This document shows, in pieces, positions 12,401-25,900 of a stretch of 64,000 nucleotides of DNA (its first letter is position 1; every line of letters begins with the position of its first letter). The translations under genes were made by a program, and so were the position numbers. Source of the DNA: Odontesthes bonariensis. Taxonomy: Eukaryota > Chordata > Actinopteri > Atheriniformes > Atherinopsidae. Under the pieces are notes generated by a model that had not been told where the DNA came from, searched no databases, and saw nothing but the letters and a program-made list of their open reading frames with translations. The DNA is taken from the NCBI RefSeq assembly GCF_027942865.1, contig NC_134515.1, positions 16,283,227 through 16,347,226 on the forward strand, in the 5' to 3' direction.

Positions 12401-12855
12401 TTTCTGATGCAAACTTAACATGTTTATTCATTGCTATCAGCTAGCTTGCCTTTGTTTCCTCTCATGAAATCTGTTTCCCACAGGGTGCGGAACTGGAAGC
12501 TGGCATAAATGTCTCCGGAATGCAGCGGTCTGATTGCCAACTCCTCCCGAAAGTCGTCTTTAGGTTGTGGAATTGATGTTAGGACCTCGGCGTTAGACGC
12601 AGAAGTGTCCTGTTTGTGGTCTGCAGCATCGTCGGGAATCGCTTCTTTGACGTCGGTTGCTTCCCAACGCCTCTCCTCCGCCGCCGGGTGCTCGGCCGTT
12701 TGTTTCGCCGCCTCGGCCGCTACTTGTCGATTATCAAGGACACTGGCATGGCTATCATCGGTTAGCCTCGTTTCTTGACTGTCTGAAATGAGAAACACTG
12801 ACAAGCTAAAAAGAAGAAACAGCCAAACCGACTGACTGCACCTGTGGGCTGCCAT
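5036..12855 (-). CDS. pigt: PIG-T, GPI transamidase component (11 exons)
   Basis: Exons, 5' to 3' on the minus strand: 12855-12450, 10942-10765, 10239-10112, 8806-8706, 8609-8435, 8339-8242, 8015-7859, 7390-7190, 5810-5645, 5482-5399, 5285-5036. They total 1944 nt, or 647 residues, against 578 in human. PIG-T is the ER-membrane subunit that holds the GPI8/PIG-K protease in the complex attaching GPI anchors to proteins. A signal peptide (residues about 1-25, core [13 protein letters not shown]) is followed by a luminal domain, a C-terminal membrane segment from about residue 596 ([13 protein letters not shown]) and the tail RKMRGVPPL. The cysteine in REIVCTENL (residue 255) equals human Cys182, which is disulfide-linked to PIG-K. 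The glycosylation sequon before TDH is kept (NVT). I chose the start at 12855 over an in-frame ATG at 12891 because it has a stronger Kozak context and sits just before the signal peptide. Oddities: a GC donor on intron 1 and a 72-residue acidic, Ala/Glu-rich insert after the signal peptide. Confidence 0.97.
5824..6118 (-). mobile_element. tRNA-type SINE in pigt intron 8
   Basis: On the minus strand it has a tRNA-like head with a B-box-like GGTTTGAATCCC (6065-6076). A body common to teleost SINEs follows (GTGGAGTTTGCATGTTCTCC and CTTCCTCCCACATTCCAAAA). The tail resembles GGAATAGGATGAAGCGGGTATGG. The copy at 19816-20122 has the same body, so these are members of one dispersed family. It inserted in the same orientation as pigt, and its tail reaches within about 13 bases of the exon 9 acceptor. 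Confidence 0.85.
8887..8960 (+). mobile_element. Fragment resembling a hAT-type transposon end
   Basis: The sequence begins CAGTGGTGTGAAAAAGT, which resembles terminal repeats of hAT-like elements widespread in fish. A partner-like inverted end (TTTTCACACACCACTGTA) occurs at about 24824-24841, too far away to be the same copy. No transposase is present. It lies in pigt intron 3, just upstream of exon 4. Confidence 0.4.
9371..9412. repeat. (GATAA)n pentanucleotide microsatellite
   Basis: About eight uninterrupted copies of GATAA in pigt intron 3, followed by GTCCTTTATTGAT. That tail arrangement resembles the 3' ends of some fish retroposons. Confidence 0.85.
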
Positions 12856-13993
12856 TTTTCTTCCGAGGCGGTGATTCACTTCCTTGTTCATGTGTCATAC
12901 GAGGAACCAGCCAATGGGCTGCTCCCATATGGAGTCCCATAGCTGTGGCATAGAAACGCTTTGTTTTCTGCAGAATATTTGCTTTCTATATTTTACAAGC
13001 AAACGCTCTAATCGATTGCTCAATTATTGGTCCATTCTGCTGATAAAACTGCATATCTTTAATCCATTTCTAAGTTTCTTACTTTCCTATCACCCATTTT
13101 GATAATGTCATAAATGTATTGCTAAAATTGGCGTTTACTGTTGGCATTAGGTTCTTTTAACAATATCCTGACTATGTGTTTGGGGTTTAGCAACATCATT
13201 GAACATTAGCAAATGATGCTCATTTTAATTATAGTAATAATATTAATAATGATAATATACCCACCTATTAAGCGGGTATAGAATGGATGAATGAATGAAT
13301 TAATAAATAACAATAATTATGATAATGATGGTAATGATAATGATATGATAATGATAATAATATGTCTATATGTCTAAAACAGTAGGATAAACGCACACCA
13401 TCAGCTGATTACATCACATATTATTGGAGGTCATATTGTTTTATCATATATCCATTTATGCAGCAGCTACTTAACCAAATATAAGAAGTATGTAAACTCA
13501 ATTATCTTTTGCTCTTTATTGTGCTTACTCTACCTCATCTGGCATTACTTGGCTGACTTCAAGTATAATAAAGCTTATAGACCCTGAATAACTGATACAG
13601 CAGAGGTGCACAAGGTCTGGATGCACTGAATATAAATATGCAATAGATTTCAGAATGATAGACTAATGTGTGCAGCATGCAGGTGTATTAAATGTTTACT
13701 TGTGTTGCTGGACAGGGATGGGCATCATCAACCCGTTGGCATAATCGGGGGCATATCACCCCTCCCATATCCACACGTCGTCGCACACAGCCTAGACACA
13801 CGCGCGCGCGCGCGCGCATACACACACTTGTGCGCGCGGAATTTCAGCCCAGCCATGGCTCCATGGTAGATGCTCAAAGCGGCTGTTGTCAGAGCGAATT
13901 AAATCTACTCTCGCTCGCTGCTTTCCTCCTGACCTTGCCTGCCTCCGGTTGGGTTTTCAATATTTTATTCAGGATTCCTGCGCTGTCTCCCCA
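12856..13993. promoter_or_regulatory. Divergent intergenic region of pigt and phactr3
   Basis: About 1.1 kb separate the two start codons, so both promoters should lie here. An inverted CCAAT motif is close upstream of pigt (AGCCAATGGG near 12910). Low-complexity GATAAT sequence covers about 13228-13372. A SINE tail fragment (AAGCGGGTATAGAATGGATG) is at about 13262-13310. A (CG)n run lies at 13799-13817, in the presumed phactr3 5' UTR. No TATA box was placed with confidence. Confidence 0.45.
13258..13310 (+). mobile_element. SINE tail fragment
   Basis: CCCACCTATTAAGCGGGTAT and the following GAATGGATGAATGAATG match the 3' tail of the SINE family seen at 19816-20122 and 21268-21350. Only the tail is present. 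Confidence 0.5.
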
Positions 13994-16900
13994 ATGGCTA
14001 CATCGGATGGACTAGACGGCTGTCTGCAACGAGGCAGATCTCAAAGTGACCCGAACATACTCACCGAACCGGGCATCGATTTGGCTCATGACACAGGTAT
14101 GTTGGTCTTGGAATTATCTCTTTATTTTTATTTATTGTTTTGCTATTTAGACATGTGTTTTCATGCTGCTGTTGCTTTGATGAAGCGAAGATGCTCGCTT
14201 GCCCAGTGGGATGTCACAGCACCAAGAGACAATTAGCGCATATGCTTCCAACACTGGTTGTTGAATATAGACTGGAACTCTAAATTGTGGAGCTGCAAAT
14301 TGAAAATTAATGTGCCATATCGCCGTCCATAAATGGCTGCATTCCTCATCAGATTTGCGTATTTTAAAGACGCCTGTAGCTCTCTGTGCTGATACTGATG
14401 CAGGCAGCATTTTGGCTATTCAAAATTGACATTGATACGTACAAAATTTACTGTATCTTGTATAGTAGTATTCAAGCTATCTGCTTGAAGCCAGCCTCCA
14501 TTGGTAACGCATGTATTTAGCATCACAAAATCCGCATGTAGATGATGCCAGGCTAAGCGTATTTGTTGTCTTATCTGAGCCCCTGCTACAGTCCTATGAA
14601 GGGGACACATCAGGTTTGGCTTCAGGGTGTAATGTGTTGCATTTTAAAAGGGCACATGCACATCTAATGATAGGATGCTTAAACCTTCGTCTCTGCGTAC
14701 TGACAGCGCTGACATCCCCACCCCCGTTCTGCCTCCCCTTTACTGTACTGATGACTGGTTGTGATCAATGCCCTATCGTCCACGTGATGGAGGCTTTAGA
14801 TGAAGACCCCCCCCCCCCAAGAAAATTATTCATGGCTCCTGCAGGTGTTCTTTCCAACATGGAGCCCCTGTTTGTCTCTCTGTGGCCTGTTAGTCATTTT
14901 CTTGCATATGGCAGAGGCTAATGAAATGATCATTCATTAATAACAGAACACCAGGGAGCAGTCATGTTCCTCACTTCTCTGATGAACTCTTGAAGATAAT
15001 GAAATTCTTGAGGTGTTTCTTGTTCTTAAATTGTTCATATAGGCTGTCTGAAAACTCATGGCTTGATTTTTACGTAAGCGAGGCTATTTCTGGCCATATT
15101 GTGTGGGCTTGGAAAGAGTCATTGCTTCCTCCCACACGTGGTGAGTTTTACGCACATGAAGAATGCTTGAGTGAATGATTCAGAAAAAAAGCAACGTCGC
15201 TCACCTTTCAACTCTTTACTAATGACACTGTTTTTTGTTTTTTTTTCACACCTGCCTGTACTCATCAGCTGGCCATAGCACATTTTTAATGGACCCTTGC
15301 TGAACTCAGCCCTCCCAAGGATGGTTTAATTCACACATAGGTGAATGTGATGATGTCACACTGGGTCTTTGACACACCTGAATAAACAACACGGCAGTTT
15401 GGCAGATCAGCCATGCCAGTGATGAGAGCTGAAGCTATCAGCAAGCACTAAAAATCTGCTGCTAAAACAGCAATATGCACAAGGGCTGTCCTGTATAAGA
15501 TCTGAACAGACTATGCAAATGAGAGACAGAGTAAATACAATTGTCCCTGCAAGGACAATGTCAGTGTCTGGTGACCCAAAGTACACAATGTTGCCCATCC
15601 CTTCTCTGTGTGGATCATCACTGCACCAATGTCTGGGGCACCGGTCTTTGCCAAAGGATTACTTTGGCAAAGACTGCCTTTTTCCCCTGTACAGTGGCTT
15701 GTGCAGCTGCAGAGGCTGACACTGTATTCATCCATTGACTCAACACTGAGGAGAAGAGTCAATAGTGACAACAGCAGCTGAAGATTGCAGAGAATCAGAG
15801 CAGTGTTTTCTTCAAAATGTGCTAATCAGACAACATGACACTCCGACTCTCAAGTGAGCTACTTTAAAAAAAAAAGTATTATTACATGCAGGAAAAAAAC
15901 TTCAGATTGGACACATGTTTCTTTTAATCTGGTTGTTTAACAAAAATGAGACATGTTTTTTGAGTTGCAGATATCGTTCAAACTTACTAAGAAACATAAA
16001 TGCAGGAGTATAAAAGCTTGTTGAGTCAGTTCGTTTTAACAAACGTCCCTTAGAGTCCCATGATAATAAAATGCCACTTTCACTCAAAGCTCCACTTTGT
16101 CATAACAAAGTGTCGGCCAAGGTAATGGGGTGGAGAGGACACCTTGAAGCTTTGCGGGCAGGGAGCTTGTCCGGGCAGGGTTGTCCCTGTGGTTTTGTTC
16201 CATGAAGAAACTGTCCTACACGAAGATGTACACGAGTAGATAAGTGCCAGTGAACACATATGAACTATAGAACGGTGGAAAGAATTGGAAGAGACTTTTA
16301 TTATGATAATGAGACTATAAATTAAAGAGTCTAGTTTTGTGAAAATACACAAATATAATCAAGATATGACAGAAACTAAAAGTATGTCTATTTTCAGCTC
16401 AGTGATATTAATTCATTCATTTTAGTACGACATGTCAAATTAGAAATGCCCATCCAACATGGCATGTAATGTCATTACATTGTTTGCTCAATCTGACTTG
16501 TCTTAATCCCAAATATATTCAGTTAAAAAAGTTACAAAACAGATGAAAAACAGTGTTATTCTCCTTGAGAAGCAGGGGATCTCACACATGTTTGATAAAC
16601 AGTGAAATTAGATATTTTGATAGTTGTAATGATTAATGGAGAAAATAACTTTTTACTCCCCCAACCCTGATAAATTAAGAAACATGTTCCCAGAACTCAC
16701 AGATATGCGTCATCTTGCCCAGCATAAGCGGACGGGTATAACCTAACCTCACACCGGCTGATCAGTGTTTTATAAGCCTGCTCTTCCTCCACTGTTTGTA
16801 GTGGTACCAGGATAATCCCCCCCAGATCAGACATCAGAAGAATCTCAGAGGATTTCAGGTATAAGAGGACCCCACCATAACGACTAAGGAGAGGTATCGA

Positions 16901-19900
16901 ACCCCATGAAAGCTGATACTGAGCCATGGGGATAACTCACCCCAAAACTACAACAATTTCATGTTCATATTTCCTCTCTTACACTTAGGTCTTGATCAGT
17001 AAGTATTGGAAATTATGCATCAGAGGGGCTTACATAATGTGCTCCCCATTTAACCAGGCTTTGTTTGATGATGTACACAAAACAGGATTAATGCCACAGG
17101 AATTCCTTATGTAACAATGATTTAAAACCCAGTTTTAGATTTGAATGAGTTGCTTTAACAGTGTTATAATTGTATTCTAATCCAAAACGATAATTTATTC
17201 ATGCACACTTATTGAATCAACCCAAATTTTCTATTCCTTAAACCATCCTTCGGCCAACTACTAGTTTCCGCTTTGCCTTAGTAATCTAACCTCAAGGGTT
17301 TGGAAGAGGCAGATAAATAAAACACGGAATTAGTACAGTACATTAGCCTTCACTGCTGCTGTGAATTGATGGATTGCATCAATTCACCATATGATGCATC
17401 TTCATTGTGTAATCCATATGAAAACAAAGGTGTAAAAATGATGCATTACTGTTCTACAGGATTTATGTGTCGAGGCATTACTTTGGTCTTCCCCATGTTT
17501 CCACTCTACATGCAGAACAAAACTGTCCAGTTCAGAGTGGTAGTTTCACATTAACAGTACCGTACAAACTTAAGTTTTCTCTTCTTAACGCTTAGCCAAG
17601 AAAATAATGTCGTCCAACTCTGTTATTTTACAAAATTATTAGAAATACAACTTTCCTAAAACAGACTGTGGTTGAAATAGAGACACTATTTGTGGTTTGA
17701 TGCCACTGTATCCTATATTCTGTTCTGTCTGGAAGTCATCAGTTTTCTAAATGACTGTCAAGATTCTCAGAAGTCTAGAGAAAGCGTGTGAAGTTTCCTT
17801 GTTCAGCTGTTAATCGTGTGTGTTAAATGGATAATAAAGCACAGAGAGCAGCAACAACTGAGAAGGGAGACTTTTTCTCTCTAAAAAAAGGAGAGAAAAA
17901 TTCATACAGGGCTCTTCACTGAGGTCAGAAAAAGTACTTAGCTATGTAGAGTCTGAGAGTGGCTTCTTGAAGCCTTAACTCAGAAGTATAACTCAGATAA
18001 GTTCAAATGAATCATCCAGATGGACCATGTCCAATGTTAATGAATTGCAAAGGACATTTTTGATAACTTTAAAGTAACTGCATTTCCACTGTGAATAACA
18101 TTTGAGCAAGTTAAATTAGTTAAGCTTATTAGTTAGTAGAGTTAAAGGGAACTGTGCACTGGAAAACACAAGTTAATCAAGATAAGGGAAAAGCTTTATG
18201 ACCATTAGTTTGCTTAAAGTAATACTATGTAACTTCTCATAAAGCCCATTATGGAGCTCCCCCTACAGGCTTGGAGGTAATGTATGGGTAAGACACTGTC
18301 GTAAATCTCTTTCTCTTCATTGCTTCATAGGTCAACGTCTTCTTCTGTTTCTTCGGTGCCTCTTCCATGATGATCGTACTGACAATGTTGCGCTAGCTTA
18401 GCCTTATACCTGGGAGCGTGAGAGGGGTCTATTTGTTTTTGTGGTAGGTGTGCCAGAAAGCAAGTCGAAGTACTTCCGCTCAGCTCCCGGGCCGGTCCAG
18501 CAAAGTTACATAGCGCAGTTATTCCAACTCAGACCCCCGAAGGGCATAAGAGACAGGCCAATCATAATATTAAAACTCATTCTAGCCGCACAATTTTTTT
18601 CAAACTGTTATTTTAAAGGGATAATTCGGAGTAAAATGCACTTTGGATCAATTTACGGGATGTTGGGAGTACATACGTTGAGTTGACATCAAAATCATGT
18701 CATTCGGATGTGTTTTGAGAATTTCGATTTGACCGTTTTTAGCCAAAAGTCGTTAGCCTGGAAGTGATGAGGGCATCGAGTATCGCCGCTACAAAACGCT
18801 ATTTTTATTCCTCTTCTACAGCTCCAAACAACATAACACTTACATGGTAGTGAGTAGAGGGTCCCTAAAGCCAAACCGAAGTGTCCTGAGGTCTTCATGT
18901 GGTCGGATATAGAGTCCACAATGAATTTAATCAAGCCAGTACCTTTCCGGAAATGTTGCTGCTGCAGCTGCCGCTTAAGACCGTGGTGAAGTTGGTTTGA
19001 TATTGGTTTGAAAAAAAAGACACCTTATTTCCTTATTGTGAATATCTGTCGAATATCCAATATCAAACGTTTGATATTATACACAAATGTATAACCTAAA
19101 AAACAGCAGTAGAGTAGATTACTGAGTGACAGTCTTGACAGACAGTAAAACAGCAGCAGTAAAACTTGCGGCAAAATACCAGATACAACTCAGTTCATGG
19201 ACCATTACGCTTACAGACAGAAAATAATATGGCACGAATCATTAGCTCAAACGAACATGCACAAAAAAAACAGCAGTATTTGGAGATGTATTTTATTTTT
19301 GGGTAAATCTAATTTCAAAACATGTTGATCTAATCAGTCTGTGTGGAAAAAGCCAGGTGAAAAACTTTAATCCAAAATGCTCTGAGGTTATTGTAAAAAT
19401 ATCAGATGGGAACATCAAAGTGTGGAGCTGTTTGTCTTTCAGCATAAAAGCCGCCTGTTTTGATAGCCTTACCAAGGTGAAAACCAAAATTCATAGGAGT
19501 ACCTTTGGGATGCAACAGAGGACAAAAATGTCATCTTGTTGATGTTCTTGTGTGGAGGATTTCAAGGCATACCTGGATAAAACTTCACTGTTTAGCTGGG
19601 GGGTTCCCCATATTGTCAAGCAGCGAAAAATAACATAGAGCCTGTGATATCCAGCAAATTCACTGTGCATTTTATGAATTTGGTCATCAAAACTTATATT
19701 CATAGATTTATCATTTAAGCCAAAGAACCTTTCTATTTTTGTAGAAAATCTGGCTTGGTATGAGTGCCCGTGCTGTCTTCCTTTCAAATGAATAAAATTC
19801 TATGTAAAGTTTTATGGGCTGCACAGTGGTGTGGTGTTAGCAGTACTTCCTCACAGCAAGAGGGTTCCTGGGTCGAATCCCAGCAGGGATTTTTCTGTGT

Positions 19901-22900
19901 GGAGTTTACATATTCTCCCTGTGCATGCATAGGTTCTCTCCGGGTACTCCGGCTTCCTCCCACAGTCCAAAAAAAACCAGTGCATGTTAGGTTAATTAAT
20001 TACTTAAATTGACCCTAGGAGTGAGTGTGCATGGTTGTTTGTCTCGTTTGTCCCTGTGATGGACTGGCGACCCATCCAAGGTGTACACCTGGTGCCCCTC
20101 TCACCCAATAGTAGCTGGGATCACCGGTTTGTTGATCATCTAATCAAGTAATTAACATTCCTGTCATCTCTACATATTGGATTAATCATATTATCACCCA
20201 CCATCACAGATTAATTATTTTTGAAGTTTGCTCATCATGACGTCTCGTGAGCATAAGCTGCTGGGATTTTATGATAATAAATGAGATGTGATACAGAATT
20301 AATATAAACATAAACACCATTATTTTCTGTTCTAAAGCAAATAAGGCTTTAAAAAGAAGTGTGAATAAAAAAGTAATTCTTTTCTCATATCAGTGTGTTT
20401 AACATAACTGGATGTTACAGAGTAGTAATGGGGATAAGCTGCATATGGATGCTACGTTCAGCTCTGCTCTATGTGGAAGCCTGCTCTGTCTTTCTGTCGC
20501 CTGTGGAAATCTAGCATAAAAATGACAACACTGACTAAAGCCCTACATCAAGCCTGCTCCCTGTGGATGCAGGAGCAGATTAGGCATTTGACAAGCCATG
20601 TGTTGCTGCGACTGTTTTTCCATGCACACACCTGTGTGCCTGGATGCTTTTTGGCATGTGCATCCACATGTGTGTTCATCTTCAGAAAAACTGGGTGGTT
20701 TGTGCAGACTGTGCACTAAAAAAAGATAAGAAAATGTGCTAGACTGAGACAGTCAGACAGTTCAACAGTCAGCCCTTGGAGAACAAAGACTTGAGCAGCC
20801 CTGAACACCTGGTTGAGAGAAAAAAAGCAGCATGAAATTGGGCTATTTAGCCTCTAAAGAATGAGGTTAAATGGAGTTTGGGAAGTTGCACGCTGTATGA
20901 TGAGAAGGGTAAACTCTTCTGGGCATTAAGTCTGTGGAACAGTGGAAGCACATTTTTCGGCAGAAGAAAAGGACAGGAGACTTATAGAATGAAGTAGAGA
21001 GGAGACGAAGGAGAGAAAGAGATGAGGAGGTAGCAGCTTTTTTTTTTTTTCAAAGAAAGTCAAGATGTTATTATAATTCCAAACTGGTTGCAGTGAGTCT
21101 ATAGGAGACCAGTAACAGTGGCAGTGGAGTGAGGTTTACCAAAATGATAAAGTGTAACTGAGAAACCTGAATCCATCTTTTTTGATTGACCTTTATGTTC
21201 TAGACATATTTCTTCAATATTTTTTCTCTTCTCATGACATTGCAAATTGGAGGAAATATTTTAACTCTTGACTGCTGGGATAGGCTCCAGCCCACCCGCG
21301 ACCCGATCGACGGATTCAGCGGTATAGATAATGGATGGATGGATGGATTTTAACTCTTCCTTGTAGGCAAACCGTTCATAGCAACAAAGCTGGTTGTTTT
21401 TGCCAAAATACAGGACTGGACTTATTAATGATTTTCTGAATGACAAAATATACTGTACATCTCAAATTCCTAATATGTTTTGAAAATGTATGATTAGTAG
21501 TGTAAGATGTTTATGACCAATATTCTTTGTAGAAGATCATTTTTATTGTCTTGGACATCAGGTAAACCATTTATCAGTTATCACAGTCTCCATTAAAAAG
21601 CTTCTAATGTTTCTTCTAATGTTTCTTGCAATATCTTGCCCTTTACAGGTTTACAGTACTGATTCATTCAATTCCTGGAGTTAGACAAAGGTCAATGAAA
21701 AGCACATGAATGCAATGTTCAAGTCTAATCTTTTGAATCCTCCTGCTCTGACACTACTGAATCTGGAACATTTTCTCTCTCTCTCACCCACACACGCAGA
21801 CACACAAAAATCGGTTCATTTTACCTGACACTTGTTCACAGCCACAGTGTCTCTCTCTCTCCTCGGGAATCTGCCAGGCTGAGTCTGCGATAGATGACGA
21901 GGGCAGAGGGATGTTCTAGGCCTCGTCAACGATAAACAGTCTGGGACAAAGAAGCATGGAAGACAGGCAGAAAGGAGGGACAGGATAAGGTGGGAGAAGG
22001 AACGTTAGGTGTGATGTATTGGTAGGGTGAAAGACTCTGAATCAACGCAGAAACAAGGAAAAGTGGTAAGAGGCCTTTTGTATCATGCTTAATAGCCACT
22101 TACAGTTCAGTCATATTGAATAGTTCTGCCAGGGCCTCTCTAGAGATGGTAAATGAGATATGTAATGCAGCTAGATCAGATAACAGCACTAGAAGGAATA
22201 CAGTCATAAAATTAAAATGAAGTGAAGCTTTTCATTTTGTTGTTAGACTGACTGTGTGAGTTATAAATAGGAAAGGGAGTGAAGGTTAGAGCAGTTTTGG
22301 CTGTATTTTAATTCACGTTATAGTACACTGATTCAGAGGTTACTCGGTTTTGTAACTAAGTAAAACATTTTAAATGGGGAATCAATCCCAAATCAGTCCA
22401 TTTGAGCCAGCACATAAAGCCAAGCTAATCTTTTGACAGCTTTCAATAGTTATGACATAAATACATACAACTTGACACATGCAAAACACAAAATCAAAAT
22501 TGCTCTTGTGATACAATAAGCCCAAATGAAAGGGACCTGATCCTGACTTCATGTGTAATGATATTTATTGATATGAGGTTTTACATTTTCATTATTCCAA
22601 AGATGCCCAAAAGGAGTAGTAAATTCAGGTTCATGGATGCCTATGAATTATTAACTGTCACAGTGTGGCGAGTTTCAAAGGCGATGCACAGTATCCTGCG
22701 ATTTTCAGAAAAGCAGAACACAAATCAAACTGTATCTGTTCCAATAATCAAATTCATTCAGTTTTTCTCTCATTATACAGGGACTTCTATACTAAGGACT
22801 TACATGATGAAAGACTAGTTAAAACAAAGTCCCCTCACTATTTCTTAAATCCCACGATGACATACTTAAAGGCTTAATGCTATCTCTCTGACTAACAGTC

Positions 22901-25900
22901 CTTAAATTACAATTTAGTTACATGAAGTGAAGATCAGCATCAGTCATTTTCAATTCCTGGCCCATGGATCAACATAATTGTTGTCGTCAGTGACTGTTGA
23001 ATCATCACATAACTTGAATTTTTTTTTATCTGCAATATGCTGTTGAGTTGAAATGATGATAACTCACACAGCTGACTAAAATTTAATCTGGGCTTTTGAT
23101 CACTTTAGTGATTCATGGTCATTCATAAATCAAGGATATAACCAGGAAATTGATAAATTATACATCCTTTGCCTCCCTGCTAAGACTGAAAGCCCAATCG
23201 GATCTTGAGATGAGTTTTGCAAATGTGGCCGTCTGTTTTTGTTATATTGTGAGTGTTTATGTGAGAGAAAAACAGTATATGATTCATACACTTGGAAATC
23301 AGACAACCAAACAACATGGTGGTTAAGATATATATCGTAGAATGCAAACAGAGGGAGAGCCTGGTCTTGAGTTTTTGATATATTACAGCGGAGTAGACTT
23401 CAGCACCATGGACAGTCCCAGGCTTCCCTCTGCAGAAGGCTGCTAAACCGAGCAGACCCGTGGTCTGTGTGCTGATAAGTCTGTCCTGGATCACAGATTC
23501 CTTGACTCAGCCGAGCCCTTGATCTGCTGGGAAAGAGGCCCAGCTTTTGTTTTTTTGTTTATTTATTTATTTTTCATGCATCAGTGACACAATAAATGCA
23601 CATCGAGGCACACGTTCCTTTTAAGTTAATCATCTCATGTGATATATCCATGTATACTAAAGCTCAAATTCAATTCCATTAAAAACACTACCGGAAATGA
23701 GACCAGGTCAGAATTCACTTACTTACAAGTTATGACAGAGTGTCTTCTTGCAATTTCTCTATCAGCACTGATTCATCATATCGGATTATGTGTTATGTAT
23801 AATGTAATGTATTTCATATCATAGTAGCATCCTAGAGAAGCTTGTGTGATCACACTAAAGAATATGTTTCAGATACTGGACAAAATCTTTTTTAGACAGT
23901 TTTCCTGTCTGCTATCAAGAACACTCTGCCTGTCCCTAACTCTTGTTGCCATTTATTTTCCTCACAAAGTGCTATAGAAACTCCAAAATTTGCTGTAGTG
24001 TTATTAAAGCACATATGGCCACACCATGAATGTTAGTGTATTCTACAGTATATACTCTATTGTATTCTTAGTTTTGAACAGCTTCAGTAGTATTTTATTA
24101 TGTGTTATCACTGTTGTTGTTTCTTACCTCTTCCAAAATTCCTTTGCACTCTACCTGTCTATGCGTATACAAATGGCATAGAAAACCTCTTGAATATTAA
24201 ATGTTATCAGTCTCATGCAGCTCCTACAACAGATTTGACTGATTCCTGGACTGATTCAGTTTCGAGAAGAGCAATTTTTGTCTTTTTTATATTCATTTCA
24301 CAAAAGAGGCACAGAAACTCAACTGATTTGTGGATCTACTTGACATTAAATAAGTTGGTTGTATTAAGATTTGACTTATCTTTGTCTAAAAACAGCTTAA
24401 GGAGCAGAGGTTTAGCTTTAGCTCTCATTCAACTGTTTATGTGGACACATTTCATTCCAATATTTCTCTAAAACTAGCACGCAGTGCATTTGTATAATTC
24501 CGTGTTCTTGGTGCACCTTCGTTTCATCTCATGGCTATTAGGTGGTATAATCACCAATTTGATCATGCTCGTGAAACATCTGTTCATTTCATTGTATTTA
24601 AGTTGCAGATTAAGTTTCAGGACAGTTAGAACATTCACTTGTGTCTGTACAGTTTTGCATTAGAAAAAAGTTGCTGGTTACCATTGATTACTGGTTACTG
24701 TTCCTCCTTGCCTTGCATCACCTATCTGAGGTCCACATGAATACAGTTGTTCTGACAATAACACAGGAAGAAATGTCATGCTATTTTTAACCCAGCTTTG
24801 TGATTCCCTTGAGGAGTAGCAGCTTTTCACACACCACTGTACACTGTGGTTTTCCAGAAGAAGTACAAGTCTCTGCTCAGGTTGTTTATAACGGGCCTTG
24901 CATTGCTGCACACATGTGGGAATATGAATGTAACAGGTTTCCTTGCTGTGAGAACCTGTTTATACCTGGCAGTGCTAATAGTAGTGAATTTCACTATTCC
25001 CTGCACGCCTTCCACTGTCTTGTGCTCCTCTCCCTGCAGATCAGTGGGAGCACATTGCAAGCAAGCTATCAGCCTCTGCAAAAAGTGTAGACACAAAGCC
25101 TCATGTGCTCCAACACATTGAGGATGCAGTGAACATTTACTCCCATATGCTCTCTTTATCTCATTCAAAGACAAAATCAGTTTGCAAATCATTCAGGCAC
25201 GATCCAAAATCAGTGGAAATAACAAGAATGAATTACACACCATTTCTCGCCCACCTGCCACTGAAGTTTATACTTAGCCTCATTGACTGAGCCCCATTGT
25301 AGACCAGCAGCTAAACTCTATGTGCGTAAACTGTGTGAGCTCTGGTTGCTTTCAGGAAGATATGACTGCTCGTATTTATGTTTTGCTGTTATTTTTAGGG
25401 ACTTATTGGGACTTATTAGAGCAAATAGTAGCTCAGGATATTGTTCAAGGACACTTTTCAATAAGTCGCTAAACATATTGGCTGTCTCAGATATGACACA
25501 GATCTTTTGTTGCTGTGAAAGACTTCAACGCAGGGCTGCCTGGCACTTTTCACCCAGCAAGGCTCAAAAGTGTAATTTTATGATTAAACCATCTCAGCAA
25601 AGAGGCAGGTCTTTTGCACGAAGCATATCTGAAGACATAAAAGGAGCTGATTGAGTGAATATGGATCTTGCAGTTTCTCAGATTAATGCGATGCAGAAAA
25701 CCCAAGATAAAGGGGGAATCAAGACTCCCATTACCTAATTGGAAGCAGAGTTTCTGATGGAAGAATAAGATTTTTAGGTCTAGGGAACACAGCCAATAAA
25801 TTAACTATGGACTGAAATTCTTATTGGATACACGGGTGAACAGGTCTCGCTCTTCTTCTGGTGCTTGAGGTAAGGAGAAGAGTTTGAAATGACATTTTCT

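Noticed and set aside
12509..12778. Plus-strand open frame opposite pigt exon 1
   Set aside because: It is the antisense shadow of the Ala/Glu-rich pigt insert.
12856..12891. Upstream in-frame ATG for pigt (12 extra residues)
   Set aside because: Poor Kozak context, and it would put a charged stretch before the signal peptide. The ATG at 12855 has A at -3 and G at +4 and directly precedes the hydrophobic core.
16690..16945. Possible tRNA-derived SINE on the minus strand (TGGCTCAGTATCAGC, then GGGGTTCGATACC)
   Set aside because: The A- and B-box-like motifs are too close together and the rest has no recognised SINE body. It may be a repeat but is not supported.
24800..25120. Overlapping open frames of 77-121 codons
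   Set aside because: No recognisable domain, several competing frames on both strands, and intronic position.
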